Shown: positions 44,073 through 53,995, counted from the first letter of the stretch. The stretch: DNA of 64,000 nt from GCA-2697345 sp002697345 (GCA_943787605.1 CALSNB010000001.1:248001-312000), one strand, 5' to 3'. A program made the numbers and translations. Notes: generated by a model from the sequence alone, not told the origin.

Positions 44073-45392
44073 TTAACGTCCGTTATCTATTTTTTCTTCA
44101 GCCCAATCTCTAAAGCGATACCAAGTTCCGACCATAGGTACAAACCAAGGGAGCCCAGTATAGAGAGGGTGAGTTTTATATTTTAGACCTTGAAAAGCAC
44201 TCACACTATTAGATTTTCCTAAAATATTTTGAGCTGCACGTTTTCCCAACCAACTCATCATTACAATTCCTGAACCTCCATTGCATGCTAAGGCGTAGTG
44301 GTTTCCATCTTGAACACCAAGTTTTGGAAGAAAGTCAAATGTGAATGCCATAAGCCCAGTCCATGAATGTGTTATTTGAGTATTCGTTAAGCTAGGGAAA
44401 ATTTTGGCCATCGTTTCATGAAGTATCAAAGTGCTTTTTCTTGCACTTATAGGTGTGAACCTGGCACGACCTCCAAAAAGGATACTCTCTCCATCTGGAG
44501 AACGTCGCGCATAACTTATTATACGCTTTGTATCGATAACTGGACAACCAAGTGGTAGTATTTCATTTACACGATCTCGCCCAATTTTCTCTGTCGCTAT
44601 TAATGTGCTGGACATAGGAATAATTCTTTTTCTGTGATAGGGTGAAAGCTTATCGGTATAACCTCCAGTACCGATCATAACACTTTCAGCTTTAATGTTT
44701 CCATTATTAGTAAAGACTTCCTTACCAGATTTTGTGGATATGATCTTTTTTACTAACGTATTACTTAACAGTTTAACTCCAGCTTCGATCGATAGTCGAA
44801 CGAGTTCACTATGATATTTTGCTGGATGTATTGTGCCTGCGTTGCGGTTAAACATTCCGCCCTTATAGTAATCACTATTAACAATTTTACTTTGCTCAGC
44901 TTGAGTAACCATTTCAAAGTCTTGATGTTTTCCTTTGTTATATTCGATCATCTTAAAAGCAATTTTGTCATACGCCCTACGGGAATGAGCACCCATAAAA
45001 CGACCACAGTGATGAAAGTCACAGGCAATATTTTCAAATTTTATGAAATCTTGTAAATGAGTGTATGCTTGGTCGGCCTCTTCAAGGATTTCGTTGGCTC
45101 GACGGTCACCGACGGTTGCCTCAAGGTTGATCAGTTTACTTACACCAGCTCGCCCTGAGGTTAACCCTCCCGCTCGTGAACTAGCGCCACTTCCAATTTC
45201 TACCTTGTCTATAACGAGAACCTCAGTACCCGCTCTAGCGAGCTCTATAGCACAACTTAGTCCTGCATATCCGCTACCGATGACGACAACGTCTACTTTT
45301 TTAGGTATTTCATCCACGGTTAATTTAGGAGGAGGGGCATCATCCCACCAGTATGGGTCCTCTTTAAAATTGTCCTGAAAAATATTAAACAT
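44073..45392 (-). CDS. FAD-dependent amine oxidase-like protein (DAO family, PuuB/OrdL-like)
   Basis: 439 residues. After about 33 residues with a tryptophan-rich EDPYWWDDAPPP, the FAD-binding VVVIGSGYAGLSCAIELARAG begins (GSGYAG 39-44), followed by IDKVEIGSGASSRAGG. The C-terminal ALACNGGSGIVMMSWLGKRAA completes the FAD site. This form, with a WW motif before the Rossmann fold, is like gamma-glutamylputrescine oxidases and related enzymes acting on secondary amines. It lies 36 bp after the HpaB-type gene in the same direction and is probably in one operon with it. Confidence 0.86.
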   Translation of the reverse strand: MFNIFQDNFKEDPYWWDDAPPPKLTVDEIPKKVDVVVIGSGYAGLSCAIELARAGTEVLVIDKVEIGSGASSRAGGLTSGRAGVSKLINLEATVGDRRANEILEEADQAYTHLQDFIKFENIACDFHHCGRFMGAHSRRAYDKIAFKMIEYNKGKHQDFEMVTQAEQSKIVNSDYYKGGMFNRNAGTIHPAKYHSELVRLSIEAGVKLLSNTLVKKIISTKSGKEVFTNNGNIKAESVMIGTGGYTDKLSPYHRKRIIPMSSTLIATEKIGRDRVNEILPLGCPVIDTKRIISYARRSPDGESILFGGRARFTPISARKSTLILHETMAKIFPSLTNTQITHSWTGLMAFTFDFLPKLGVQDGNHYALACNGGSGIVMMSWLGKRAAQNILGKSNSVSAFQGLKYKTHPLYTGLPWFVPMVGTWYRFRDWAEEKIDNGR

Positions 45393-45428
45393 GATCCATC
45401 TATTTGATTATTAGATTAATGATTATAT

Positions 45429-46889
45429 TTAAGCTGAATTGAGAAGTTCTTCAATACGACCAATTTTTTCATCTTTATCATATATATCATAATAGGCAGC
45501 ATTCATGATATGAGGGGCACCAAAAAAGAACCTTTCATATAAATTTTGACGGCTACCAAAGCCTGAAACTGCAACATCATGGGCTAATCTGTAAAGAGCT
45601 ACTCTATCTCGAGCCCCTAAATTTATCAGTTGAAAATACTTTTCGACATCACCTGAAATGGCATTAGAAAAATCAGCTTCCGACGGTGTCGCCATCAAGG
45701 ATGAGGATCCCATAAGTTGTAATATTTCAACCATTCTGGGATACATTTTAGGAAATAGATTACGAGATGTATCAAGCGGACTTCTAAGTGGCATAAAATT
45801 TCCCCACTGATCTTCGTGAGAGTTCTGTTCTGCAGAGAACAGTAAAGCCCGAATTGTTTCAGCCATCATCATTACTTCTGCAATCATTCCTTTTGTATTT
45901 GGATCTTTGTCTCGACCAGTAGCTTTTGCAATTGAACACAACAGACCAACCATAAATTCAGCTTTTGCAAGTTTACCACAAGCCACTTGATGTGCCATAT
46001 GCACTACAGCATTCGTACTATTCATAGCCTTGTTGCAAAGCTCTGGATCCGCATAAATAAATATCCGCTCCCAAGGTACGAAAACATTATTAAAGACTAC
46101 AACAGCATCCATTTCTTCATAACGGGAAGACAGTGGAGCATCAAAATGAGATTTCTCGCTATCATAAGTATCTCGACATATCATTTTTAAACCTGGTGTC
46201 GCAATTGGAATCGCAAATGCAAATGCGTAGGGCGTGTTATCTTTATGACCTTTTAGTACTGTAGATGGGAATACCTCAATTTCATCTGAGGAGGGGCCTA
46301 ATGTTGCTAACAAGCGTGCTCCTGTCACAAATATACCGGCATCTGTCTCCTTTACCACATGAAGAGCTACATCTTCTGAAAATTTTCCTTCGGAAGCTTG
46401 CTGATGTGAAACGACAGGGTTTAATAATGTGTGAGTTAGAACTTTATCGTTTAATCGCATTTCATTGTAGTAATTAACCATATTTTGAGAAAAGGCTGTC
46501 TGGCTATTTGTTCCTTGAGTTAGGAAATTAGAAGAGGATGCAAATGCCATCAAAGAAGCATTCTTGTAGTCAGGTGTCCGACCAAACATTCCGTTTGACC
46601 ATTTTGCCCATTCGTAAAAAGATTTACCCCGTTTTAATATATCATCTTTTGACTTTGGAATTAAATTTGATGTTGCACATCTAATACCATCATCGTCTAA
46701 ATAGGTAACAGTTTCTTGGAACTTAAGATCATGCTGACGATCTAAGAAGCCAGCTAAGGTTTCAGCACCTCTCTTGATTCCTGGATCTTTTGTTACGTCT
46801 TTAACCCTTTCGCCTTTCGTCCAGATCTCTCGATCATCCTGAAGCCCTTCGAGGTATTGTTTCCCTGTTCTAATTCCATTATTTAGCAT
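45429..46889 (-). CDS. 4-Hydroxyphenylacetate 3-monooxygenase (HpaB) family oxygenase
   Basis: 486 residues with the N-terminal (IRTGKQYLEGLQDDREIWTKGERV), middle (YDSEKSHFDAPLSSRYEEMDA and VFNNVFVPWERIFIYADPE) and C-terminal helical parts of the HpaB/PvcC family. The fold is like acyl-CoA dehydrogenases and uses reduced flavin from a separate reductase to hydroxylate phenols, pyrroles or other rings. The family also includes 4-hydroxybutyryl-CoA dehydratase, but the Fe-S cysteines are not evident here. No HpaC reductase is adjacent. The ATG overlaps the stop of the MarR gene by one base (TAATG), a coupled pair. Confidence 0.88.
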   Translation of the reverse strand: MLNNGIRTGKQYLEGLQDDREIWTKGERVKDVTKDPGIKRGAETLAGFLDRQHDLKFQETVTYLDDDGIRCATSNLIPKSKDDILKRGKSFYEWAKWSNGMFGRTPDYKNASLMAFASSSNFLTQGTNSQTAFSQNMVNYYNEMRLNDKVLTHTLLNPVVSHQQASEGKFSEDVALHVVKETDAGIFVTGARLLATLGPSSDEIEVFPSTVLKGHKDNTPYAFAFAIPIATPGLKMICRDTYDSEKSHFDAPLSSRYEEMDAVVVFNNVFVPWERIFIYADPELCNKAMNSTNAVVHMAHQVACGKLAKAEFMVGLLCSIAKATGRDKDPNTKGMIAEVMMMAETIRALLFSAEQNSHEDQWGNFMPLRSPLDTSRNLFPKMYPRMVEILQLMGSSSLMATPSEADFSNAISGDVEKYFQLINLGARDRVALYRLAHDVAVSGFGSRQNLYERFFFGAPHIMNAAYYDIYDKDEKIGRIEELLNSA

Positions 46890-47347
46890 TAAGCTTCCTC
46901 TATTTTAATACGATCTAATTTTTTTAAAATATTATTTATCTGTTTCCATTCTGTAGGAGATAGTTTTTCCCTTGTCTGGTCTTGTATTAGTTTCACTTTG
47001 GGCATTACCTTTGACTGCAATTCTCTACCTAAATTTGTAATTGTAATATTTATTTCTCGTCGATCGCTTGTCGATCTCAACCTCTTCACGAGGTCTTTTC
47101 TTTCTAATCTATCTAGAATCCCAACTAACGAGGGGGAGGGTAAAAGTGTAAGATTCGATATTTGAGCTGATGTAAGATGTTTTTGCTCCCAGAGTACTCT
47201 TAAGACGCGCCACTGTTGCTCTGTTACTCCAAATTCTTGAAATAGATCTCGATAAGGCGGCATAATAGCGTCTAAGCTTCTGTTTAAAAGCATAGGAAGA
47301 GATAAAGTGAAATCAATTGTTTTTTCATTAATAGATGAATAGTTCAT
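46889..47347 (-). CDS. MarR family transcriptional regulator (HpaR-like)
   Basis: 152 residues with the winged helix of MarR proteins: FGVTEQQWRVLRVLWEQ, the recognition helix TSAQISNLTLLPSPSLVGIL and the wing RLERKDLVKRLRSTSDRREINITIT. The HpaR/HpcR type regulates homoprotocatechuate degradation, matching the directly following HpaB-type oxygenase (one-base overlap). It likely senses an aromatic substrate and represses this operon. A TTGACA box on the minus strand lies about 30 bp upstream, though I see no clean -10. Confidence 0.88.
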   Translation of the reverse strand: MNYSSINEKTIDFTLSLPMLLNRSLDAIMPPYRDLFQEFGVTEQQWRVLRVLWEQKHLTSAQISNLTLLPSPSLVGILDRLERKDLVKRLRSTSDRREINITITNLGRELQSKVMPKVKLIQDQTREKLSPTEWKQINNILKKLDRIKIEEA

Positions 47348-47406
47348 ATATTAACTAAAAATCATTTATTCTAATATGTCAAATAAAATAAAGCTAGTTA
47401 TGGCTC

Positions 47407-48273
47407 TTATTTCTTTTCTGAAAGAGCCCAATCCCAGTACATATCTCTAGCCATTTTTGTAATTGGGCCTGATTGAAAACTTGTTGTATCAAAAGCTATA
47501 ACAGGTGTGACTTTTTTCATATTTCCAGACATGAAGACTTCATCTGCAGCGTGAAAATCTTCAAAAGATAACACTTTCTCATGGACTGTAACACCATTTT
47601 TCTTAAAATTACTTATATGGCGTGAGCGCGTAATGCCAGCCAGAAACGTGCCATTAGGTATGGGAGTGTAAACTTCATTATCTATAGCCATAAAGATATT
47701 AGCTGTTGCTGTTTCAGCAACGTTGCCAGCAAAATCTGCAACTAGCGCATTACCGAACCCTTTTGACTTTGCTTCCACAAGCATGCGAGCGTTATTTGGG
47801 TATAAGCATCCAGCTTTTGCGTTAACAACATTATCTTGAAGAACGGGTCTACGAAAACTTGTCGTTGTTAAGGTACTAGTTGCACTTAGATCTGACATTG
47901 GGATTTCTTCCAAACATATAGCAAATCCAGTTGAGCCCACTTTTGGGACAACTGCCAGTTCATCACCTTCAAGTGCCCAATACATTGGTCTGATATAAAC
48001 GGCAGCATTTGATGAATATGCTTTTAATCCTTCCTTCACTATTTGAACCATTTCATCTTCTTGGACAGTTGGCGTAATCATCATGGCCCTTGCTGAATTA
48101 TTAACCCTAACACAGTGCTCCTTAAGATCAGGTGTAACCCCTTCAAAGTGTCGAGCACCGTCAAAGACAGTAGTTCCAAGCCAAGATCCGTGATCTGCTG
48201 CTCTCATAATCGCAACATCTTCATCGTGCCATTCACCCTGATAATATGTTCTTATATTTTTCCCTGTGGCCAT
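47407..48273 (-). CDS. Class IV aminotransferase (branched-chain amino acid aminotransferase-like)
   Basis: 288 residues of fold type IV PLP enzymes. The N-terminal GTTVFDGARHFEG, the Schiff-base lysine Lys153 in VVNAKAGCLYPNNARML, VAETATANIFMAI with the N1-binding Glu187 and GTFLAGITRSRHI match BCAT/D-amino acid aminotransferase/aminodeoxychorismate lyase proteins. The group resembling BCAT but short is common in alphaproteobacteria, and its amine donor is often not a branched-chain acid. It is upstream of the MarR gene on the same strand, 59 bp apart. Which amine it uses is open; R-selective amine transaminases share this fold. Confidence 0.85.
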   Translation of the reverse strand: MATGKNIRTYYQGEWHDEDVAIMRAADHGSWLGTTVFDGARHFEGVTPDLKEHCVRVNNSARAMMITPTVQEDEMVQIVKEGLKAYSSNAAVYIRPMYWALEGDELAVVPKVGSTGFAICLEEIPMSDLSATSTLTTTSFRRPVLQDNVVNAKAGCLYPNNARMLVEAKSKGFGNALVADFAGNVAETATANIFMAIDNEVYTPIPNGTFLAGITRSRHISNFKKNGVTVHEKVLSFEDFHAADEVFMSGNMKKVTPVIAFDTTSFQSGPITKMARDMYWDWALSEKK

Positions 48274-48667
48274 AGTATTTTTTTCCTTTAAAACAATGAC
48301 TTACGCCATATTTGATAACCCATTGTGCCATCATTACCCGTTATAAGAATAAGGAAAATAACAACTATAGAAATTTAAAATTAAACGAATATCCTAAAAT
48401 GGCAACAGTAAAATCATCTGTTTAAATTCTAGATATCATTAGAATGTTTTGGGATTTTAGTGAGGCCAGCTAGTTTTATCTTTGCAAGTTTGTTCACATA
48501 GTAGTGCCTTTATGTAGTTAACCTACAGTTTTATTAAGACGCTTATCATTGGCATTCGAGCGTACAAAGATTAAGGGTTCCTTATTGTTCTAATTTAGAT
48601 TTTTATATTATTATAAAATTCTATCCAAATAAATAATGCTACTTAACTAAAGGGTCTATTTAATAAA
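48274..48667. other. 394-bp intergenic region, no gene seen
   Basis: This gap between the divergent class IV aminotransferase and DUF2256 genes is AT-rich and shows no convincing small ORF, RNA gene or long inverted repeat. The ribosome-binding AAAGGA of the aminotransferase lies near 48288. Promoters for both sides are expected here but I cannot place them. Confidence 0.45.
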
Positions 48668-49027
48668 ATGAATAATACAAACCTCCCATCTAAAGTTTGT
48701 GAAACTTGTAAGAAGCCTTTTAATTGGCGTAAGAAATGGAAAACTGAGTGGCCAAACGTCAAATATTGTTCTGAAAAATGCAGACGAGAACGTAAGGCTG
48801 GATTATATATTGGCTCGCTTGAAAAAACTCGAAGAGGGAATCTCTCGAAAACTAGAGGTAGTGAGAGCTATAAACCCTTGAGTGAAAACACAATTTCTAC
48901 TGCAGATGACACAAGTAAAAAAGTATTAGATAGTAGTATGGTGATAGAGCCAAGGCTTAGTTCGAAGCAAGCCCGTCAGCAATGGTTTAGAAAAAAAATG
49001 ATAGGGAATAAAGGCAAACGCAAATGA
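48668..49027 (+). CDS. DUF2256 family zinc-ribbon-like protein
   Basis: 119 residues. The N-terminal CETCKKPFNWRKKWKTEWPN followed by YCSEKCRRERK is the DUF2256 signature, two CxxC pairs that should bind zinc. DUF2256 proteins are usually only 45-60 residues; here a basic C-terminal extension of about 70 residues follows (KKMIGNKGKRK at the end), suggesting nucleic acid contact. The function of the family is unknown, though it often sits near photolyase-related genes. None is visible in this window. Confidence 0.85.
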   Translation: MNNTNLPSKVCETCKKPFNWRKKWKTEWPNVKYCSEKCRRERKAGLYIGSLEKTRRGNLSKTRGSESYKPLSENTISTADDTSKKVLDSSMVIEPRLSSKQARQQWFRKKMIGNKGKRK

Positions 49028-49136
49028 AAGTCGGTCAACATCAGGGCAGGGCGCGTTAACCCATAAATGATAATCAAATAGCATTATTACAAGTTATATA
49101 GTTTACAAAAATTGATTTAGTTGATTAAGAAAAGGT

Positions 49137-49766
49137 ATGAAGCGAATACTCTTAACCTTAGAATTCCTAATTCTATTTTTTGTGATACCATTAATGGCTG
49201 CTTTTGTTTTGCCGCCTAGCTTATTATTCCCAGGTCTCTTAATTCTCACCTTTGTTGGAATATTTTTACTACAAGTTACTGCGGCATTCCGGTGGAGTAC
49301 TCTTAATGCTGGTTTTACAACAATTAATTGGAAATTATTAGTATATTTTTCAGTAGCTTGTTTTTTTATTTTAAGCGTATTGGCTTTCTTTATTGATCCA
49401 GAAAACACTTATTATTTGCCGATGAACTCACCTCGATTGTGGATCTTTATAATGATTGCGTATCCATTGGTGTCTGTAATACCTCAAGAATTAATTTATA
49501 GACCACTGTTTTTTATTAGATACAAAAACATTTTACCTTCTGGACAATCTCTGGTTATAGTAAATGCCACTTGTTTTTGTTTAATCCATTTATTTTATTG
49601 GAATCTTGTAGCACTTTTTATTACATTCCTTGGTGGACTAATATTCTCTCAAATTTACTATAACAATAAAAACTTTCTAGAGGTCGTTTTGTATCATTCT
49701 GTTGGAGGTTGTATGATATTTACGACAGGATTGGGGCGTTTTTTTTACTCGGGTGCCATCCAGTGA
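49137..49766 (+). CDS. CPBP-family intramembrane protease-like protein
   Basis: 209 residues with about six membrane helices. The CPBP (Abi/CAAX protease) pattern appears as QELIYRPLFFIRY near 118, CLIHLFYWN near 150 and VLYHSVGGC near 184. These supply the acid and histidines of a membrane metalloprotease. The first glutamate of the usual EExxxR motif is glutamine here, so activity may be altered. It follows DUF2256 by 109 bp. Members process prenylated or other membrane proteins, or act in bacteriocin self-immunity. Confidence 0.8.
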   Translation: MKRILLTLEFLILFFVIPLMAAFVLPPSLLFPGLLILTFVGIFLLQVTAAFRWSTLNAGFTTINWKLLVYFSVACFFILSVLAFFIDPENTYYLPMNSPRLWIFIMIAYPLVSVIPQELIYRPLFFIRYKNILPSGQSLVIVNATCFCLIHLFYWNLVALFITFLGGLIFSQIYYNNKNFLEVVLYHSVGGCMIFTTGLGRFFYSGAIQ

Positions 49767-49864
49767 TTTAAAGTTAAGTCAAAACTTTACATTTGTTAGA
49801 TATTAATCTTATCCTTTATAATTAACATCATTTATTAATGGTAATTTAAAGCGGGAGAAACATT

Positions 49865-51772
49865 ATGGGCCACCCTTTTCGGAATCCTCAAGATATCCTT
49901 GACTTAGAAAGTAAAATGCCAATCGATAAGGCGCTAGACTCCGCAACGGTCTATGAAAGGCTTTGCAAGACTAGAGATGTGTACCCTGATCGCCCAGCAG
50001 TTAGTTTTCAACTAAAATCAAGTGCAAACTCAAAGTCAACCACTTTAAGCTGGACCGACTTGACGTCAAAAGTAACTCAAGCTGCTAACCTTTTTAGAAG
50101 CCTTGGAGTTGGCCCCAAAGATGTTGTAGCGTATCTCCTGCCAACTACTCATGAAACTTTAATAACTCTTATGGGTGGTATGACATCTGGGATTGTTGCA
50201 CCAATTAATCCAACTTTGGAGCCTGAGAGTATTGCAGCCCTTTTGAGGGAAACAAATGCGAAAGTTTTAGTAACACTGAAAGCATTTCCAAAAACAAATA
50301 TTTCTGATTTAGCCAGTCAAGCAGTGACACTTTCTCCAAATGTTAAGACAGTTATCGAGTTAGATTTACTTCCTCATCTATCAGGAATTTCAAAGTTTAT
50401 AGTTCCGTTTATTAGACCCAAAAATAGTATCCAGCATTCTGCTAAGATAGTTGATTTTAATCAAGCTTTAGCAACACAGTCTGATAGTGAATTAACATTT
50501 GAAGAAGACTTAACTGATCCTTACTGTGCTTTATTTCATACTGGTGGAACAACCGGTATGCCAAAAATTGCTCAGCACAGACACTCTGGTGTCCTTTATA
50601 ACGGATGGATTGGTGCATCACTACTTTACTCTGAGGATGATGTTATAATGTGTCCTTTGCCATTATTCCATGTATTTGCCGCCTATCCAATCTGGGCAGG
50701 GTGCTTGCTTTCGGGTGCTCATATGGTTTTACCAACGCCTGCAGGTTACCGTGGGGAGGGTGTTTTTGATAATTTCTGGAAGTTGATTGACCGTTGGAAT
50801 GCAACATTTGTATGCACTGTTCCTACTGCTGCTGCCGCTCTACTGCAACGCCCAGTTGGAGATAGTGATATTTCCACATTAAATGGAGCTTTTTGTGGTT
50901 CTGCACCACTTCCAATAGAATTGTTCAAGCGTTTTCAAGAAGTTACTGGAGTGGAAATAATAGAAGGGTATGGACTTACTGAAGCTACATGCTTGGTGTC
51001 GTGCAATCCTAAAGAAGGACAAAGAAAGGTTGGATCTGTTGGTATACCACTACCTCATACTAAAATTAAAATTTGTTCTTTTAATAAATCTGATCAATTG
51101 GACAAAATCCTTGGTATTGATGAAATCGGTGAGATTTGTGTTGCGAATGCCGGCGTAAATATTGGTGAGGTTTATAAATCTGAAGCTGCAAACATAGGCT
51201 TATTTGTTGAGAAAGATTACTTGCGGACTGGAGATTTGGGTCGTCTAGATGGTGACGGTTATTTATGGATAACAGGGCGTGCAAAAGATATAATTATACG
51301 AAGTGGTGAGAATATTGATCCTAACCTCATAGAAGAAGCCTTAGCAGGACACCCAGCAGTGGCGTTGTCGGGGGCTATTGGTCAACCAGATGTTAAGACA
51401 GGTGAAATGCCTTGTGTGTATGTTGAGTTGAATGAAAATATGAGTGTTGGAGCAGAAGAATTAATTAATTACTGTAAAGATAAAATTCCTCATAGAATTG
51501 CATGGCCCAAATATGTTGAAATCGTGGATGTATTACCTAAAACTGCCGTTGGTAAGATCTTCAAACCAGAGTTGCGAAAAAACGCTATTACTAGGGTATA
51601 TAATTTGGCATTAAGTGAAGCAAAATTAGATCAAAGAGTATTACGCATTAGGGAAGATAAAAAGCTTGGGCTTGTGGCGGTTTTAGATTCTAATAAATCT
51701 GAAATTGATAGTATGAGTATTGGGAAGGTTCTAGGAGGCTATGTATTTCCCTGGGAGTGGAGTGATAAATAA
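49865..51772 (+). CDS. AMP-dependent acyl-CoA synthetase/ligase
   Basis: 635 residues. The adenylate-forming core is complete: P-loop HTGGTTGMPKIAQH near 225, GYGLTEATCL near 368, TGDLGRLDGDGYLWITGRAK near 457 with the adenine and ribose ligands, and the C-terminal KTAVGKIFKPELR with the catalytic lysine. It activates a carboxylic acid to an acyl-CoA through acyl-AMP. A tail of about 55 residues after the core is longer than usual, with no recognised domain. GGGAGA precedes the ATG. A Gfo/Idh gene follows in the same direction. The acid substrate is unknown. Confidence 0.88.
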   Translation: MGHPFRNPQDILDLESKMPIDKALDSATVYERLCKTRDVYPDRPAVSFQLKSSANSKSTTLSWTDLTSKVTQAANLFRSLGVGPKDVVAYLLPTTHETLITLMGGMTSGIVAPINPTLEPESIAALLRETNAKVLVTLKAFPKTNISDLASQAVTLSPNVKTVIELDLLPHLSGISKFIVPFIRPKNSIQHSAKIVDFNQALATQSDSELTFEEDLTDPYCALFHTGGTTGMPKIAQHRHSGVLYNGWIGASLLYSEDDVIMCPLPLFHVFAAYPIWAGCLLSGAHMVLPTPAGYRGEGVFDNFWKLIDRWNATFVCTVPTAAAALLQRPVGDSDISTLNGAFCGSAPLPIELFKRFQEVTGVEIIEGYGLTEATCLVSCNPKEGQRKVGSVGIPLPHTKIKICSFNKSDQLDKILGIDEIGEICVANAGVNIGEVYKSEAANIGLFVEKDYLRTGDLGRLDGDGYLWITGRAKDIIIRSGENIDPNLIEEALAGHPAVALSGAIGQPDVKTGEMPCVYVELNENMSVGAEELINYCKDKIPHRIAWPKYVEIVDVLPKTAVGKIFKPELRKNAITRVYNLALSEAKLDQRVLRIREDKKLGLVAVLDSNKSEIDSMSIGKVLGGYVFPWEWSDK

Positions 51773-51823
51773 ATTTTATAATAATTAAATGTAATTATTA
51801 TAAAGCAATAATCAGGAGATATT

Positions 51824-52777
51824 ATGACAATAAAGGTTGCGATTATAGGACTGGGTATAATGGGACGGCGAATGTTAGAGCATATGTGCTTACATTCAGA
51901 TTATGAGCCAAACTATCTTTGGGACCCTGATAAAAATGCTTGTGGTCTTGCTTTAACGGAAAACCCTCAGGCACAAATTATGGATAACGCTAGCGATGCC
52001 ATACAGGCAGCTGATTTGGTCTATTTAGCGTGTCCACCTGTTGTTCGCAAAGCTTATGCATTAGAGGCAGCCGCATCTGGAAAGGCATTATTCTTGGAAA
52101 AACCTTTTGGAGTCGATGTAGATGATAGTGTCGATTTAGTAACGCAACTTGATAGGTATGCAGTGCCAACAGCTGTAAACTTTACGCAAGCTGCTGGGAT
52201 AGCATTGACAGATCTACTAAAGGCAAAAGATCGTGGTGAAATGGGATCAATTTTAGGAGTCGATATGATTGTGACCTACCCGTCTTGGCCACGCCAATGG
52301 CAAAAGGAGGCTGATTGGCTTAGATTTAGGGCAGAAGGCGGTATGACTAGAGAAGTAATTTCACACTTCCTGTTTTTTTCAGAGCGAGTGCTTGGCCCTT
52401 TAAAGGTAATTTCAGCAAATACAACCTACCCTGAAGATCCATTATTATGTGAAACTGAAGTGTTAGCTCGATTAGAATCTGTTGAGGGCTGTCCTGTTAA
52501 TATCTTGGCGAGTGTCGGTGGGGTGCAACCTGATAGACAAGAATTTACAGTTAAAGGATCATTAAAAAGCCGACGGATATCAGAGTTTTATAAGGATTCA
52601 GAGTCTAGTGGCGGTGATTTTAGTGCCCTTAGGCCTGAGCCGGAGGATCCAAGAGCGGCAAGTCTAAAAGGTCAGCTCGATGACTTGTCGTTAAATTTTA
52701 ATGGTCTAACAAACAGGCTAGCAACAATTCATGAGGCACTAAGGGTTCAAAAGTTAGTTGAACAAATCTTGAAGTAA
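51824..52777 (+). CDS. Gfo/Idh/MocA family oxidoreductase
   Basis: 317 residues. The N-terminal NAD(P)-binding fold begins VAIIGLGIMGRRM (glycines 8-11) and includes the family's EKP signature in FLEKPFGV near 92. The C-terminal alpha/beta domain carries EGGMTREVISHFLF near 174, with His in the place usually involved in catalysis. These enzymes oxidise sugar or inositol-type hydroxyls. It lies 51 bp after the acyl-CoA ligase gene and has AGGAG before its ATG. The substrate is not clear. Confidence 0.85.
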   Translation: MTIKVAIIGLGIMGRRMLEHMCLHSDYEPNYLWDPDKNACGLALTENPQAQIMDNASDAIQAADLVYLACPPVVRKAYALEAAASGKALFLEKPFGVDVDDSVDLVTQLDRYAVPTAVNFTQAAGIALTDLLKAKDRGEMGSILGVDMIVTYPSWPRQWQKEADWLRFRAEGGMTREVISHFLFFSERVLGPLKVISANTTYPEDPLLCETEVLARLESVEGCPVNILASVGGVQPDRQEFTVKGSLKSRRISEFYKDSESSGGDFSALRPEPEDPRAASLKGQLDDLSLNFNGLTNRLATIHEALRVQKLVEQILK

Positions 52778-52894
52778 ATATTGTCAAAAATTAGTAGTTT
52801 TTTTGGGGTTGTAACTATATCTCCATAATGAGACAACCTTTCACTATACTTTTATCGATACTTTTCTTTATCATAATAACATTTTAGTAAGGAT

Positions 52895-53839
52895 ATGTTT
52901 TTGGTTGGTCAGAAACCTACTAACCTAGAGAATAGAATTGAGACTTCTCCAATACAAAATATACCTTTAGGGGTCTTACTGTTATTTTTAGAATTAGTAC
53001 TTTCTGTCGTTATAGCAGGGACTGTTAAATTCCTTTCCGATGACTTAAATATATTTTCAATTTTGTTTTTTCGATATTTACTCTCATTACCGCTACTACT
53101 CGTATATGGACTATATATACATGGGAGCAGCGTCTTTTTAATTCGTCAAAAGGGCGTTATGCTTGCTCGTATTTCATTTGGGTTGATTGGATTAAGTTGT
53201 TGGTACCTTACGGTAATTTACTTAACCTTAAGTGTGGCAACTGTATTACTACAAACCGTACCAATTTTTATTACTATATTTGCTCCAATTATGACCTCAG
53301 AAAAAGTTGGTATACGTCGTTTTTTTGCTGTTATAATTGGGTTTTTGGGAGTTATTATACTAATTGACCCAACTTTAGATGGTAGTTTTGCTTATTCGGG
53401 GATTGGACTTCTTTTTGGGATCGGTGCTACTGTCTTTGGAGCATTAATGTTTATTACTCTGCGAATGTTGGGGACACGGGACTCTCCTATTCCTACAGCG
53501 CTTTGGTATAACATTGTGGGTACTATCATATTTGGTTGTTTGGCAGGTTTTTCAAATGGTGTTTCAACTCTTGAAATAATTGCAAATGAAGGCCTTTGGC
53601 TTATGCTTGTATTCGTCGGTATCTCAGCAAGTTTTCAACAGTATTTAATGGCAAAGAGCCATCAATTGGCGCCTGTGACAATTCTAGCACCAGTGCATTA
53701 TGCAGCTATACCGATCTCAATGATTGTTGGAGTTTTATATTTTGGTGATATTATAGATTTAAGATTTTTAATAGGTACTGCAGTGATCGTAAGTTCTACA
53801 CTTTATATTTTTGTCCGAGAACAAACTGTAAAAAAATAA
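52895..53839 (+). CDS. EamA/DMT family transporter
   Basis: 314 residues, ten membrane helices in two EamA repeats after an N-terminal polar tail of about 25 residues. LELVLSVVIAGTVKFLSDDL and FFRYLLSLPLLLVYGLY open the first repeat, and GIGATVFGALMFITLRML the second. It is similar in type to the EamA protein at 28088 but diverged and probably of another specificity. AAGGA lies before the ATG. No substrate can be proposed. Confidence 0.88.
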   Translation: MFLVGQKPTNLENRIETSPIQNIPLGVLLLFLELVLSVVIAGTVKFLSDDLNIFSILFFRYLLSLPLLLVYGLYIHGSSVFLIRQKGVMLARISFGLIGLSCWYLTVIYLTLSVATVLLQTVPIFITIFAPIMTSEKVGIRRFFAVIIGFLGVIILIDPTLDGSFAYSGIGLLFGIGATVFGALMFITLRMLGTRDSPIPTALWYNIVGTIIFGCLAGFSNGVSTLEIIANEGLWLMLVFVGISASFQQYLMAKSHQLAPVTILAPVHYAAIPISMIVGVLYFGDIIDLRFLIGTAVIVSSTLYIFVREQTVKK

Positions 53840-53995
53840 GTGAATAAGTTTTTTATTAATTCTTATAGATTTGTGACTTGCATTTAACGCATAACGGCTA
53901 TTGAAAAATATCAGTATTACTTACCTTTTTTTAAGCTTAGAGAATTCTTCATTGCTAATAACACCAGCTAAATAGTTTAACTCAAAGGAAACACT

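Noticed and set aside
45429..46889. Reading the HpaB-type protein as 4-hydroxybutyryl-CoA dehydratase
   Set aside because: The cysteine/histidine set for the iron-sulphur cluster of that enzyme is not evident, and the MarR neighbour fits an aromatic oxygenase better.
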